Origin: Neocallimastix lanati (nom. inval.)
Lineage: Eukaryota > Neocallimastigomycota > Neocallimastigomycetes > Neocallimastigales > Neocallimastigaceae
Assembly: GCA_016946835.1 (NCBI GenBank)
Contig: JACVTC010000081.1
Location: 1-64,000, forward strand
Direction of reading: 5' to 3'
Length of the DNA: 64,000 bases
In this document: piece by piece, positions 46,574-59,300 of the stretch
Numbering within the stretch: position 1 is the first letter of the stretch
Layout: every line of letters starts with the position of its first letter
Translations under genes and position numbers: made by a program
Notes under the pieces: model-generated
What the model was told of the DNA's origin: nothing
The model's database searches: none
The model's input: the letters and a program-made list of their open reading frames with translations, nothing else

Positions 46574-48151
46574 ATGAAATCATTTTTATGTACTATTTCA
46601 TATATAATTTTATTGTTTACTTTAGTTATCGCTAAAAATAAAATTTATCATACTTATGAATCTCTTGGTATTGATGCCCTTCAAAAACAACAAGTTGAAA
46701 CTAAAATGGAAGAAGAATCTTCCCTTCCAGTAATTAATATTTCTACTAAAAATAATAGTGAATTAATTCTTTCTAGAGAAATTTATACGGATTGTGTAAT
46801 GGATCTTTTTAATGTGGAAAAAAAGCATATATTAAAGGAAAAATCAGCTAGAATTAGAGTAAGAGGTAATTCTACCGGCTTTAATAAAGATCCAGAAAAG
46901 ATTAAGGAAAATGTTGTTCCTAATAAAATAAAATTCACTGATAAAGTCAATCTTCTTGGACTTCATCATGATAAAGAATTCAAGGATTGGGTCTTAACTA
47001 AAGCAGGAACTAAAGTTATTCGTCAAGATGTTGTCTTTAAAATGGGACATGTCATTTTTAATGATAAACAATACATCTCTGATACAATTGTTGTAGAAGT
47101 ATATGTTAATGATCAATTCCAAGGACTCTATTCTCTCTTAGAACAAAATGAAGTCGATGAAAAAAAAGTAAATGTCACTATTCCTGAAAAGAATTATAAT
47201 GGTACAGATATCGGTTATTACTTTGAAATTGATAACTATTACGACTTTTATCCAGAAAATGAAGGGAAATACTTTGTCATTGATTATGAAAAGGCTTCTG
47301 TAAAGGATATTCGTGGGGTTGAACGTCAATTCGTTCCTGCTGGATTTACCATTAAGAGTGATTTTTATTGTCATGATCAAGTCGATTTCATTGGAAATTA
47401 TACCGAAAATGTTTTCAAAATTCTTTATCTTGCCACTGAAAAGGGAATCTATAAAACTTTAGATGAGGATTACCATCTTATCCAATCCACCTATACCAAT
47501 GCTCAAGAAACTATCTCTGCTGTTTTTGATATGGATACCGTAGCTAACATGTATCTACTCTATAAAATTGTTCATGATTATGATGTTGGAGAAGGTAGTT
47601 TCTTTTTTGCTGTTGACTTATCTAAAGATAGTAAGAACAAAAAACTTCAAATGGTTTCTCCATGGGATTTTGATTGGACTTTTAATGACAGTCCTACAAG
47701 ATATTGGGCTGGAACTTTCTGTGAAGAGGATTTTGCAGAAGAGAATGGAGATAGATCCAATCCATGGTTCATTGAATTTGCTAAACAAGATTGGTTCCAT
47801 TTTTTGGTCTCCGAAAAATGGCAAAAAGCGTCTAGTAAGGTGAAAGAAATATTAGGTGAAGAGGAACAATTTATTGCTGACCATCTTGATGATTGTCTTT
47901 TAGCCAATAAGAATATTGTCAATGTTGGAAGCGATTTTTTCCAATGGATTCGTCAAAGAATTGATTGGATAGATGAAACTTTCGCAGTCAATAGTAGTAT
48001 TTCTGATCCAACCGAAGAACAAAATACTACTGATATTGAAATTCCATCAGGAGAAGTAGAAGTGGATGATAATAACAATTCCTCTGATGAAGAAGAAGTT
48101 GAATCAACTGAAGATATAAACGTAAAAGAAGATTCTGTTGAAGAAAATTAA
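46574..48151 (+). CDS. Secreted CotH-family protein
   Basis: Intact single-exon frame of 525 aa. The start is set by a signal peptide (MKSFLCTISYIILLFTLVIA). CotH landmarks are present in order: IRVRGNST (residues about 94-101), a VPNKIKF-LLGL segment (115-130), EVYVNDQFQGLYSLLEQ (175-191), and SPWDFDWTF (362-370), whose two Asp fit the metal-binding site. Bacillus CotH is an atypical kinase that phosphorylates spore-coat proteins, and mucoralean CotH proteins are surface invasins. In anaerobic fungi CotH domains often come with dockerins of the cellulosome. This protein has no dockerin; instead it ends in a tail of about 45 residues rich in Glu, Asp and Asn. Function here (kinase, wall protein or other) is not shown by sequence. 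Codon use is more balanced than in the neighbouring DNA, as expected for a live gene. Confidence 0.9.
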   Translation: MKSFLCTISYIILLFTLVIAKNKIYHTYESLGIDALQKQQVETKMEEESSLPVINISTKNNSELILSREIYTDCVMDLFNVEKKHILKEKSARIRVRGNSTGFNKDPEKIKENVVPNKIKFTDKVNLLGLHHDKEFKDWVLTKAGTKVIRQDVVFKMGHVIFNDKQYISDTIVVEVYVNDQFQGLYSLLEQNEVDEKKVNVTIPEKNYNGTDIGYYFEIDNYYDFYPENEGKYFVIDYEKASVKDIRGVERQFVPAGFTIKSDFYCHDQVDFIGNYTENVFKILYLATEKGIYKTLDEDYHLIQSTYTNAQETISAVFDMDTVANMYLLYKIVHDYDVGEGSFFFAVDLSKDSKNKKLQMVSPWDFDWTFNDSPTRYWAGTFCEEDFAEENGDRSNPWFIEFAKQDWFHFLVSEKWQKASSKVKEILGEEEQFIADHLDDCLLANKNIVNVGSDFFQWIRQRIDWIDETFAVNSSISDPTEEQNTTDIEIPSGEVEVDDNNNSSDEEEVESTEDINVKEDSVEEN

Positions 48152-48309
48152 TATAATAGAATAAAATAAATATATAATAATAATAAACATTAGATAATAA
48201 AAAATATATATATATTATTATATTGTTAATATTTAATAAAAAAAAAGTTATAATAATAAATAGTTCATATTCAATAATTAAAAGAATATTAGAATTAAAT
48301 TAAATTATT
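48152..48309. other. 3' flank of the CotH-family gene
   Basis: AT-rich sequence after the stop codon. No clear terminator or polyadenylation signal can be distinguished from the background. Confidence 0.5.
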
Positions 48310-48650
48310 AGCAAATAATAAATAATAATAATAAATAATAATAAATAATAATAAATAATAGTAAATAATAGTAAATAATAATAAATAATAGTAAATAATA
48401 ATAAATAATAGTAAATAATAATAAATAATAGTAAATAATAATAAATAATAGTAAATAATAATAAATAATAATAAATAATAATAAATAATAATAAATAATA
48501 GTAAATAATAATAAATAATAATAAATAATAATAAATAATAGTAAATAATAGTAAATAATAGTAAATAATAATAAATAATAATAAATAATAATAAATAATA
48601 ATAAATAATAGTAAATAATAATAAATAATAATAAATAATAATAAATAATC
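48310..48650. repeat. AATAATAAATAGT-type microsatellite
   Basis: About 340 bp built from ATAATAAATAATA with frequent ATAGTAA variants, period 9 to 12. It gives a spurious open frame on the minus strand. Simple sequence, likely length-variable. Confidence 0.9.
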
Positions 48651-49526
48651 AATTCATCAATTAATTAATAAATAAATAAATGATATTAAATAAATAAATA
48701 AATATATATAAATAAACTAAAAAAAAAAAATAAAATACAAAAAAAAAAATTTTTTTTTTTTTCAATTTCCTTTTTTTTTTATATATATCTTTATTTAATA
48801 TTTCAATTAATTAATTAATTAATTAATTAAAAACAAAAGCAAGAACATAAACACAAATAAAAATAAAAATAAGAAACAGAAAACAAAATATAAAAAAATT
48901 ATAAAAAAAATTATAAAAAAAATTAATAAATAATAAATAATAAATAATTAATAATAAATAATAATTAATAATAATTAATAAAAATTATAAAAAAAATTAA
49001 TAATAAATAATAATTAATAATAATTAATAATAATTAATAAAAATGAAATGGTCCATATATGGAAAAAAAAAGTTATTTGAATTAAATTTAATTGCACAAA
49101 TAAAAAGTGATAAGAAAATAATCCACCCAAAAATAAAAATAAAAATAAAAATAAAAATAAAAATAAAAATTGAAACTAATAATAAAAATAAAAATAAAAA
49201 TAAAATAAATAATAATAAATTAATAAAATAAATAAATAAATAAAAGTAAATATATATAATATATAATAAATATATATTATATAATATTTATATAATATAT
49301 AATAAATATATAATGGATTTCATCAAATTCTGAAATTTCTTAAATAATAATCAATAGAATTTTAATTTTTTTTTTATTTTATTCTTTAATTTTTTTTAAT
49401 ACAAAATTTCTGTAGTTTAACATAACATGAGTTTTATTATCGACGCATGTTTATCACATTTTCAATAACTTCTAAAAATTTATATTTTTGGATTTCTTTC
49501 CATCCACTATTTAATTGTTAACTATG
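48651..49526. other. Simple-sequence DNA
   Basis: AATTAATT, AAAATAAAAAT and TAATAATTAATAA repeats plus A and T runs. A slightly mixed stretch at about 49395-49510 has no open frame. No gene is seen. Confidence 0.7.
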
Positions 49527-49775
49527 AATTTATTTTTATTTTATTTTATTTTATTTTATTTTATTTTATTTTATTTTATTTTATTTTATTTTATTTTATT
49601 TTATTTTATTTTATTTTATTCGATCTGTACTTTATATTTAATATTCTACTATTTATTTTATTTTATTTTATTTTATTTTATTTTATTTTATTTTATTTTA
49701 TTTTATTTTATTTTATTTTATTTTGTTTTATTTTATTTTATTTTATTTTATTTTATTTTATTTTATTTTTATTAT
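49527..49775. repeat. Two TTTTA microsatellite blocks
   Basis: Two nearly perfect TTTTA pentanucleotide arrays of roughly 95 and 120 bp are separated by about 35 bp of mixed sequence starting CGATCTGTAC. Confidence 0.9.
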
Positions 49776-51187
49776 TACAGAAAGTAAAAAACACATTAAA
49801 ATTAGAAATTTAAAGTTGGGCTACATCTAGTTCAATTTTAATAATGGATTATAACAAAAGATAAAACAAGGAAATCTTTTTGTGATCTATTAATGCTTCA
49901 ATGTTTTTTTATCTATTTATAAAAAGAAAACAAATACAAATTGTATACAAATTGTATACAAATTATTAAATGTATATTATTATTTAAACTTTATTGTTCT
50001 AAAAAATATGAAATTTATTAAATAATAAAAAAGAAATAATGTAAAAATAAAAAAAGTAAACTTTTATGTTAGAGAAAAGTTACAAAGAATAATTAAATAA
50101 TTAATAAAAGTTTATATTTTTTTTTAATAAAATAATACTTTAAATTATTTTTATTGTATTTTTAATGTATTAACAAAAATAAAATAAATAAAAGTTTTTA
50201 AATATTTATTTCTCATTTTTGTTGAAGTTTGAATTTTTTTGTTATTTATAAAAAATAAATAATCAAATATTATTAATTTTTATTTCATTAAATGTTGTAA
50301 AATAATTCTTTTTTTAAAAAAATAAGAATTAAAGGCAACTTAACATACATAAAATTTATAAATATAAATTAATATAAATTTTGTATCAATGATTAATTTA
50401 TTAAAAAAAAAAAATTATATAAAAAATGTTTTTTTTTTTTTTTTTTTTTTTAATATTTCATTGCTTATACATAACCTGAATGAAAATTTAAAATATTTTT
50501 TTTAATTAGTTTTTTTATTTTTATTTTATTTTTTTTTTAAAAAAAATTAAATTAAAATCTAACTAAAACCTCTAAATCTGATCTTTTTTTTTATAAAAAA
50601 AAAAAGTTTTAAACAGTTTTAATTTATATATTCAATAATATAATTCAAAACATTATGATAATCCCAACCCTAAAGTAATACCAATAAGTACATTAATCTC
50701 GAATATAATTTTTATAGTAATGACAATAATAAAATTAATAATGATAATAATAGCATTAATAATACTAATGTCAATAATTAATATTAATGATAATCACTAA
50801 ATAATAATACAAAAAATAATTACAATATTTTTATATTTTTTTTTTAAATTATTGTTTTTAACAATAAGAAATGATATTTAAAAATTTAATACAACTTTTT
50901 TTTTTTAAAAAATATTATTAATTTAGAATATTTATATTTATTTTATTTTGGTAATCCGACCTTCTTTTTTAAATTATTTATTTAATTTATTAATTTTTGT
51001 ATGTATTATATTTTATATATATATTAGCAATATTAATAGAATTACTTAAAGTTTACAAAATTAAAATATTTATAAAATATTTATAAATTTCTTAATTTAA
51101 CAATATAATAAAAAATATATATATCCTTCTTAATTTTTGAATCAATTTGTAATCATATTCATCACTGCTCGAAATTATAGGTTTTCA

Positions 51188-51219
<32 letters not shown>

Positions 51220-51376
51220 CGTTATACTTGAATAGTATTATAATATACTAATGTATATTTCGTTTGAAAAAATAATAGAGAATTTCCATATAAATTACAT
51301 TGAAATAAAGATTTTTTTTTTTTTAAAAAAAATTTCCACTTCATATGTTGATATTTCATTTTCTTTTTATTTTAGT
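49776..51376. other. AT-rich sequence without a gene
   Basis: A/T simple sequence with T runs near 50430-50450 and 51190-51212, and ATTAATAATGATAA-type sequence at 50700-50810. Nothing codes or repeats elsewhere in the window, as far as I can see. Confidence 0.65.
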
Positions 51377-51545
51377 TATGATAAAACACCATTATTTAAA
51401 ACTTGAGAAAGTGGAAATAAAGATTTGTTAGAATGTTTAATAGAACAAGAAGCAGAAAAAGATAAAAAATAAAAATAAATATGGTAAAACACCATTGTTA
51501 TATGGAATTCATAGAGTACAGAAAAATATTTATTAAAATATGGAA
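51377..51545 (+). pseudogene. Ankyrin-repeat remnant
   Basis: Two ankyrin-like units are readable: YDKTPLF, a stop, then ESGNKDLLECLIEQ; after stops and a frameshift near 51470, KYGKTPLLYGIH. A short pyrimidine stretch ending in TTTTAG precedes the first unit and could be an old splice acceptor. It is a small, dead fragment of a gene of the same broad family as 31444-33666. Confidence 0.55.
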
Positions 51546-52131
51546 CATATATAGATATATATATAAAAAAGGAACAAATTAAAATAATTAATAAATAAGT
51601 AAAAAATTTTTAAAAAGAGAGTTAAAATTTTATTTTATTTCATGTTCTTTTTTTTATATAGAGTTAACTTTAATAATTAATTTTTGAGAGTTATAATTAG
51701 CAATACAAATGGTAAAATATTTTTTACTGATGGTTAACTTTTATATATATATATATATATATATATTTTTTAATATCATCATTTCTATATTTATTATTTT
51801 TATCTTAAGATAAATAATATTAAAAAATAGAAATAAAAAAAATATATTAAATTTTGTCAAAAATATATTTCGATAAATAGTTATCATTATTACAATATTA
51901 AAATAGAACACTTTATTCAGTAAAATAAAACATTTATATATTTTAATTTTATAATTATTTAAAATATCTTTTATTATTATGTTCCTTATTTTTATTAAAA
52001 TTAAGAATTATATTTTAAACAATAAAATAATTACTTGATTTTATACTTTATTGAATGTTACAAATATAATTTGTTGGTTATTACAATATTAAAAATTAAT
52101 TAATAATCAATTTAATAATTGTTATTTTTAA
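51546..52131. other. AT-rich sequence; probably includes the copia 3' LTR
   Basis: Sequence just left of the polypurine-tract-like GGAGGAG (minus strand, 52134-52140) should be the downstream LTR of the minus-strand copia element, starting TGTTAAAAATAAC at 52133. Its far end and a matching partner LTR near 63.5 kb were not found by eye. Confidence 0.4.
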
Positions 52132-55100
52132 CACTCCTCCAAAAATTTAGCTTCAAAAAAAAACTTAGCAAAGAAAAAAAAGTAGATAGATTTTTAATTT
52201 AATTTCTTTTAAAATTTCGTAAATAAGGTGTTTCTGAAATTGTCCATTAAGGTCTTGTTTAAAAATTTGGTAAATCCATCTGCTAGGTTACTTTTAGATT
52301 TTACATATTAGTACAATTAGTTTATTGCTGATTAAGTCTCTAATGTGATGGTACCTGATATAAATGTGCTTTGATTTTGGGTTTATTGATTGATTTTCAT
52401 TGTTGTATATTGTTGCTTTGTTGTCCACGAATATTGTAACATAATCGATGTTTATATTTAATTCATTCATAAAATTTCTGTACCATAAAGAGTGTTTAGC
52501 GCATTCACTCAGGCTGTAATATTCGGCTTCAGCCGTGGAAGTAGAGACACAATGTTGTAGTTTTGAATACCAGCTTGTTGGTGTATTTCCAAGCATCATA
52601 AGGAATCCAGAAGTAGATTTCCTTGTGTTGAGATCTTCTGCGTAATCTGCGTCTACATATACCTTTAAATTCATCCCCTTTTAAATTTTAATACCATAGT
52701 TTTTGGTATGCTGGATATAATTGAAAATTTTCATAACATTCATCCAATCTTCCATCGTAGGATCACTGGATTTCTTTGCAGCTTTACTAACAGCGAAAAG
52801 TATATCTGGTCTGGTGCATATTCCTAAATATAATAAGCTGCCAATAGCGCTTCGGTATTTTGTTTCATTAAATTTCTTTGTTCTCAGTTGAGGATTTTCT
52901 TTTGATATAAGATTTTTGGTTGTTTTTGTATAAGAGTCAGTACTTAATTTATTTAAAATATTATTTACGTACCTTGATTGATGTAGAATATATCCATCCT
53001 TAATTTTATTAAATTTTATACCAATAACGAATTCTACATCCCCAATGTCTTTTATGTTAAACTTTCTTTTGATTGATTTTTTTACTGAATTTATTTCAGC
53101 AATAAGTATGTCATCAACGTAGACTGACAAAATACATATTATTTCCTTTTTATTATTAATTTTCTTGTATACACAAGGTTCACTTTTTAATCTGATAAAA
53201 CTTATTTTTATCAATTCTTCGTTTAATTTATTGTTCCATTCTTTACCTGCTTTCTTTAGGCCATAGTGAGCTTTGTTTAATTTCCAAAAAGATTTCTCAT
53301 AAGATTGATGTCTTTCTGGAGCTTTCATGTATATATGTTCATTAAGAGGAGCGTTTAAATAAGCTGAATTAATATCTATTTGTTTTATTTTGAAGTTCAT
53401 GTTTACTGCAATGACTGTAATGATTCGGATGATATCTTGTTTGAGGGTAAGAGTAAATGTTTCTTTATAGTCGATACCGTATTCTTGGGTATATCCCTTA
53501 GCGACTAGTCTCGCTTTTCTTTTAATTACTTTACCATTTGAGTCTCTTTTATATTTAAATACCCACCTGGATGAAATAATATTTGATCCTGAGGGTACCG
53601 TACTGACTACTGTGAATACTTTCAGTCTTTCCATATTATCAAGTTCTTCTTTTACTGATTTTAACCATTCTGATTTATCATTTAGTTTGAATATGTCTTT
53701 GTAGTTGTAAGTTTCAATTAGTGTATTGTTATTATTACTTATCTTTTTTCTTTTATTATTATTAAATGAATTATTATTTGATTTTCTTTTAGTTCCTTCT
53801 ATATATTGATAGTTTCTGTCTTTATTTCTCTCTTTATATTCATTATTAATATTATTAATTTCTTTCTGAGTCCTATTTAAATTTTTATTTTTGTTACCTT
53901 CTGTTACGTTGTAGATTTTATTATTAATATTTGTTGAATTGTTATGTTGATTGTTATTGTTTTGTTTTGTTGGATCATTTTTTGTTGTTTTGTCAGAATT
54001 ATTGTTGATAACAGTGACATAATCTTTATAATTGATGTCATTAGTGATACTATTTTTATCATTATATTTATTGATGATGTGATTTTCATTACTATTATTG
54101 TTTATATTGAGTTTTTATTTGTATCTATATTTCTTTCAAAATTATTTTCAATAATTCCACTGTTCTTATTATTGATTTTATTGTTGTAATTGTAATGACT
54201 TAATTGTTTGACTTTATTACTCTCCCTGAATTCGTTATTGGAAAAAATTTTATAAAGAAAAGAGTTTCCTGGTTCGTTTTCCATAAATTCAACAGTACGG
54301 GCTAGAATGATTTTATTATTGATAATGTCAAAAACTTTATAACCATTAGTATTGTTGCTATAACCTAGAAAATTACCAGGATGAGAATTGTTGTCAAACT
54401 TTGAACGAAGCTCCTTTGGGACAAAGAAATATACTCTACATCCGAAGACTCGAAAGAAATTATAATCCACAGGTTTATTATAAAATATTTCATAAGGGAT
54501 TTTGTTCTGGTTTCCTTGGTGGGGAAGTCGGTTGTAAGTGAAGTTCGCAGTGTCTACTGCGTATTCCCAGAAGTCATGACTAAGTTTAGATTCATTAATA
54601 AGTGCTTTAGCAGAAGAAATAAGTGTACCATTGAACCTTTCAGCTCTACCGTTTTGAGATGGATTGTAAGGAATCGTGAATTCATGTTTAATTCCATTCT
54701 CTTGGCAGAAGGTTTGAAAACGACTATTCTGAAATTCTTTTCCGTTATAGGAACGGATGGCTTTTACAGTGATGTTTGTGGTGTTATATATTTCATTGTG
54801 CCAAATAATAAATTTGTTGAATACATCAGTTTTATTTTCGGTAAAAATCACCCATCCATATCTTGAAAAATCATCTAAAATTGTTAGGAAATATTTGTTG
54901 TTATTTATGGAGTTAGTGACTGGTCCAACTAGATCTATGTGTATGAGATCTAAGATTTGTTTTGTTTTATTTATCGTAGGCTTATAAGATTTATTTTTTA
55001 ATTTTGAATTAATACATATTGCGCATTTGGTTTGCACGTTTGTATTATTTAATTTATCTTTGATCTTTGATATATCAAAATGGCCTAAGCGTCTGTGCCA

Positions 55101-55502
55101 AAGGTCCATTAATTGACTTTTATTTAGAAAAGTATGGTTAATTACATGATTACTTTTTATATTATTTATCTTAAAATAAATTGGTTGTTCTGATGTAAAT
55201 ATTTTGAATGTGTTCAAATTATCAGATATTGATTTATAGATTCGGTTACCTTTATTGTCATAAATTAAGGCTTGTGGTGAGTTATTATAATTGTTAAATA
55301 TGACTTTGAAGTTTTGTGCTATTAACTGATTGATGGAAATTAAATTTTTTTTAATATGTTTTGAATAATAAATATTTTTAAGTGTGAATTTATAATTATT
55401 AATGAATCCGGTAAAGTTGCCATAATAGTCTGATAAAATTTTCTTTCCATTTGCAAGTGAAATTTTTGTATTACATTTTTTGATATTGATGATTAAATTA
55501 AT

Positions 55503-56212
55503 TGTAAATAAAATCTTTAATAATTAATTATTACATAATTAATTAATGTAATAAAATTACATAAATTTATGATTTACATATTTGAAAATTAATTATAAAT
55601 TTATGTAAACTTTTCATAAAGGATAAATTATTATTTAAATAATTTTGGATAATAAATTTAATCTAAATAATTTATTTATGTTAGTTAATTTAGTTTAGTT
55701 AGTTTAAAATACTTTAAAATTAATTTCAGAATAGTTTTAAATAGTTAAAATTAATTTAAATAGTTTATAAAAATAGTTTTGAATTGTAAATATATAAACA
55801 TTAGTATTAATAATATTTAAATAATAAATAAATAATAAATGAGTTCTTATTGAATTCAATTATTATTGTAAATAAGTTGAAAGTTTATTGAATTAATTAT
55901 TGTTTAGTTTTAGTTAATTATTATTTAATAAAATTATTAATAAATATTTTGTTTATAAATAAATAGTAATATATGTAAATTAGATAGAAATAATTATTAT
56001 AATATAATCATAAAAAATTATAAATACATGTAAATTTCTATATTTAAATCGATGTATTAGTTATTGACTATCAAATAGTTAATAACAAGAAGAGATTTAT
56101 TTTTAAATTTAATAAATGATTATTTATTAAAAAAAAAGGAATTTTTTTTACGTGTTTTAAAATATTTTGTGTATTTTGTTATTTGAAATCTTTTTCTTTT
56201 AAACTCTTTACA
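55503..56212 (+). repeat. Left LTR of the chromovirus
   Basis: About 710 bp, starting TGTAAATAAAATC and ending CTCTTTACA, so it has the usual TG...CA ends. It aligns with 61533-62249 throughout with scattered substitutions and small indels. Confidence 0.85.
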
Positions 56213-56263
56213 GTAACTAATACCTTTTAAATAAAAAGAAACACGATACAAATAATAAAATCT

Positions 56264-56376
56264 TCTACTGATTTTGGACTCTACTTTCTACTGATTTAGG
56301 ACTCTACAGTTTTGACTTTTAACATAGATTTTTATTGCTCTTAAGCATTGTTAAACCTTACTGATTTTGGACTCTT
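56264..56376 (+). repeat. Three copies of ACTGATTTNGGACTCT behind the left LTR
   Basis: Near-identical 16-bp strings lie at about 56266, 56289 and 56359 in the leader between LTR and gag. They are absent from the LTRs. Possible leader or packaging-region repeat; function unknown. Confidence 0.7.
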
Positions 56377-59300
56377 ATTATTGTTGCTCCTGCTATTCAG
56401 GTTGAAATATTAATAATAGTTATATTATTCTATGTTTTCTTCGTTTACTCGTTCGACACCTTTTTAAGAGGATAGAGTCTGAACGACTTTACGATATTAA
56501 ATATAAAAATAATAATAACTTGTATAATTAATAATAAGATATCAAAATTTAAAAAAAAAAGAAAAAAAATTTTTTTCGTTAATTAACTAATCCTTACTTA
56601 ATATTCAATATTTCAAATTGGAGGAATTAAACTTAATATTTCAAAATCTAAATATTAACGATATTATGGCGGACCATCAAATACAGCAACAACAACAAAT
56701 ATCCCCTCTTAAAATAGTAAATGATCCTCCGGTATTTTCAGGTAACAAAAGAGAACTTGATGGATTCTTGACAAGAGTTGAACTATCTATTAATGCCCAC
56801 CTTCAACGATTTATTAATGATGCTGTGAGGGTCAATTTTGTCATTTCATATTTAAATGGTAAAGCTTTGAACTGGGCCTCATGTCTCCGTAGAAATAACA
56901 ACGCTATTTTAAACAACCTGGAACAGTTTCTAGCTGAACTTAGAAGAAACTTTGGAGATCCTGATATTGAAGCTGTAGTAGCAAATGGGCGTTTATGCAA
57001 TATTTAACAATTCAAATATGGTAGAGTTGTTGAATATATAACAGAATTCCAAAAAATTAGACAATATTCCGATTTGAATGAATCAGCAAAAATTTATATG
57101 TTTATCAGAGGACTTCATTACAAAATGAGAGAACATTTAGCTCTTGCTAATCCGAATCCTAATAACCTTCAGAATTTGTTTAGAGATTACATTAATATTG
57201 AGATCCTTACAAAGAGTAATGACATTATAGAATACTATTTAACACATCAGGATAGAAGAATCTTTAATCAAGATGACCCCATGGACGTGGATTTATACCG
57301 CATCAAGAAGGGTCAAAAAGCGACAAGATATTTCCCATCTCACAAAAGTATATATAACGATTCCAAAACAAATAAGGAAGAAGAAAGAAGAAGAAAAGGT
57401 TTATGCTTTATTTGTGGGAAGGCTGGACATTTACAATTCAATTGCCCTAATAAGAAGAAACCAAAGAATTTCAAGGTGATCAATAAAATTCCGAATGATG
57501 AAGCCTCCTCTTCTACTACTTCTCTCCCCTCTTCCTAAGTCAGAAGAATTAAATTAATTAATGAAAAAGAAAATATTCATAGAATCTTGGAAATTATTGA
57601 ATTCGAGAATAAGAATTTTAAAGAGAAAACAAATATCCTTGATTTCTATATTAAGACTAATGATTCTGAAGAAGTAAAAGTGAAAGTTCTTATTGATTCT
57701 GGTTTTGATATTAATTGTATTTACCAAGAATTTGCAAGAGTTAATAATATAAAACTTATGAAAGTGGAAAATCCGTTCAAAGTTGCTGGTCTAGGATATG
57801 GTTTATCTACAATCAAAAAGACTATTGAAAAGTGTATACTCCGTTTCAAGAACCATTTTGAGATCATCCAATTATATTCCCTCCGTATTCCTGATGTCGA
57901 TATCATTTTAGGATTACCTTGGATTGAAAAGCATTCTCCAATAAACTACCATGACTCAAGAAAAATTGCTTTTAGCGCTAGACATTGCATCGTAAGAAAA
58001 AGGAATAGAAAGAATAAGAAAAGACTAAACAAAGTTTCTATTAAATCCAAAGAACCAATTAATGAACCCAAAAATGATATGAATGAAAATTATAACAACA
58101 AACGTAAGTATTCCTTTGAATCTGATTCCGATATGGGTTCTGATGAAGAAATTACGATTAGAGGTCGTCGTACTCGTATTAAAACTTGTAGTGAAAAAGA
58201 AGAATTTAATGATTTAAAAATTTTTGTATAATTAATTACGATAGTGATGTAAATGATAGTTTTATGTTTGATAATGATTATGAAATTTATGAATTTAATG
58301 ATAGTAATAGTACTAATTTAGATGAATTAAATAAAATTTGTAAAATTAATGTTTTATGTAAAAATGTAACAAAAAATTGTAATAATAATGATAATTTAAA
58401 TAAAGATTAAAATGAAAAGTAAATTTCTAAAAAGTGTTCTATGAAAAATTTGTGTTGTATTTCTAATTGTTTAAAAATTAGTAATTTTGAGAATAAATTA
58501 AATCAAAAAATTATAGGAATATCTCCTATTTAAAACAATTACTCAGAAGTATTCAATGAAAGAAATTGCAACCTACTCCCTCCACATCGTGAATATGATT
58601 GTGAAATAAGATTAAGGGATAATTCAAATTTATTTTATGGTCCAATATATCCTTTAACTGAGGCAAAACGAGATGAACTAAAAAAGTATATAAAAGAAAA
58701 TTTAGAAAAAGGATTTATTAGGAAATCCAAGTCACCCGCTGGTGCACCTGTATTATTTGTTAAAAAGAAAGATGGTTCATTGAGATTATGTGTTGATTAT
58801 AGAAAATTGAATGAAATGACCATACGTAATTCTTATCCTCTTCCTTTAATAAGTGAATTATTAGATAGAGTTAAAGGTGCAAAATATTTTACCAAGTTGG
58901 ACTTAAAGTCTGCCTATAATTTAGTAAGAATTAAAGAAGGTGATGAGTACAAGACTGCATTTCGTACTCGATATGGTCATTTTGAATATTTAGTTATGCC
59001 TTTTGGCTTAAAAAATGCTCCAGCCACCTTCCAGCATTTTATAAATGATGTTCTTAACGATTACTTAGATGATTTTGTTATTTCTTACATTGTATATTAA
59101 TTTATTCGAATAGTTTAGAGGAACATCATGAACTCGTTAAAAAGGTGCTTAAAAAATTATTAGAAAATAACTTGTACATTAAATTAGAGAAATGCAAATT
59201 CGATGTTACTGAAACCACTTTCCTTGGTTACATTTTATCAAAAGACGGTTTGAAAGTTGATCCTGAAAAGGTTAAAGCTATTCTAGATTGGCCTGTTCCT

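Noticed and set aside
48308-48652. 114-codon minus-strand frame of Tyr, Leu and Ile
   Set aside because: Entirely produced by the microsatellite; no protein character.
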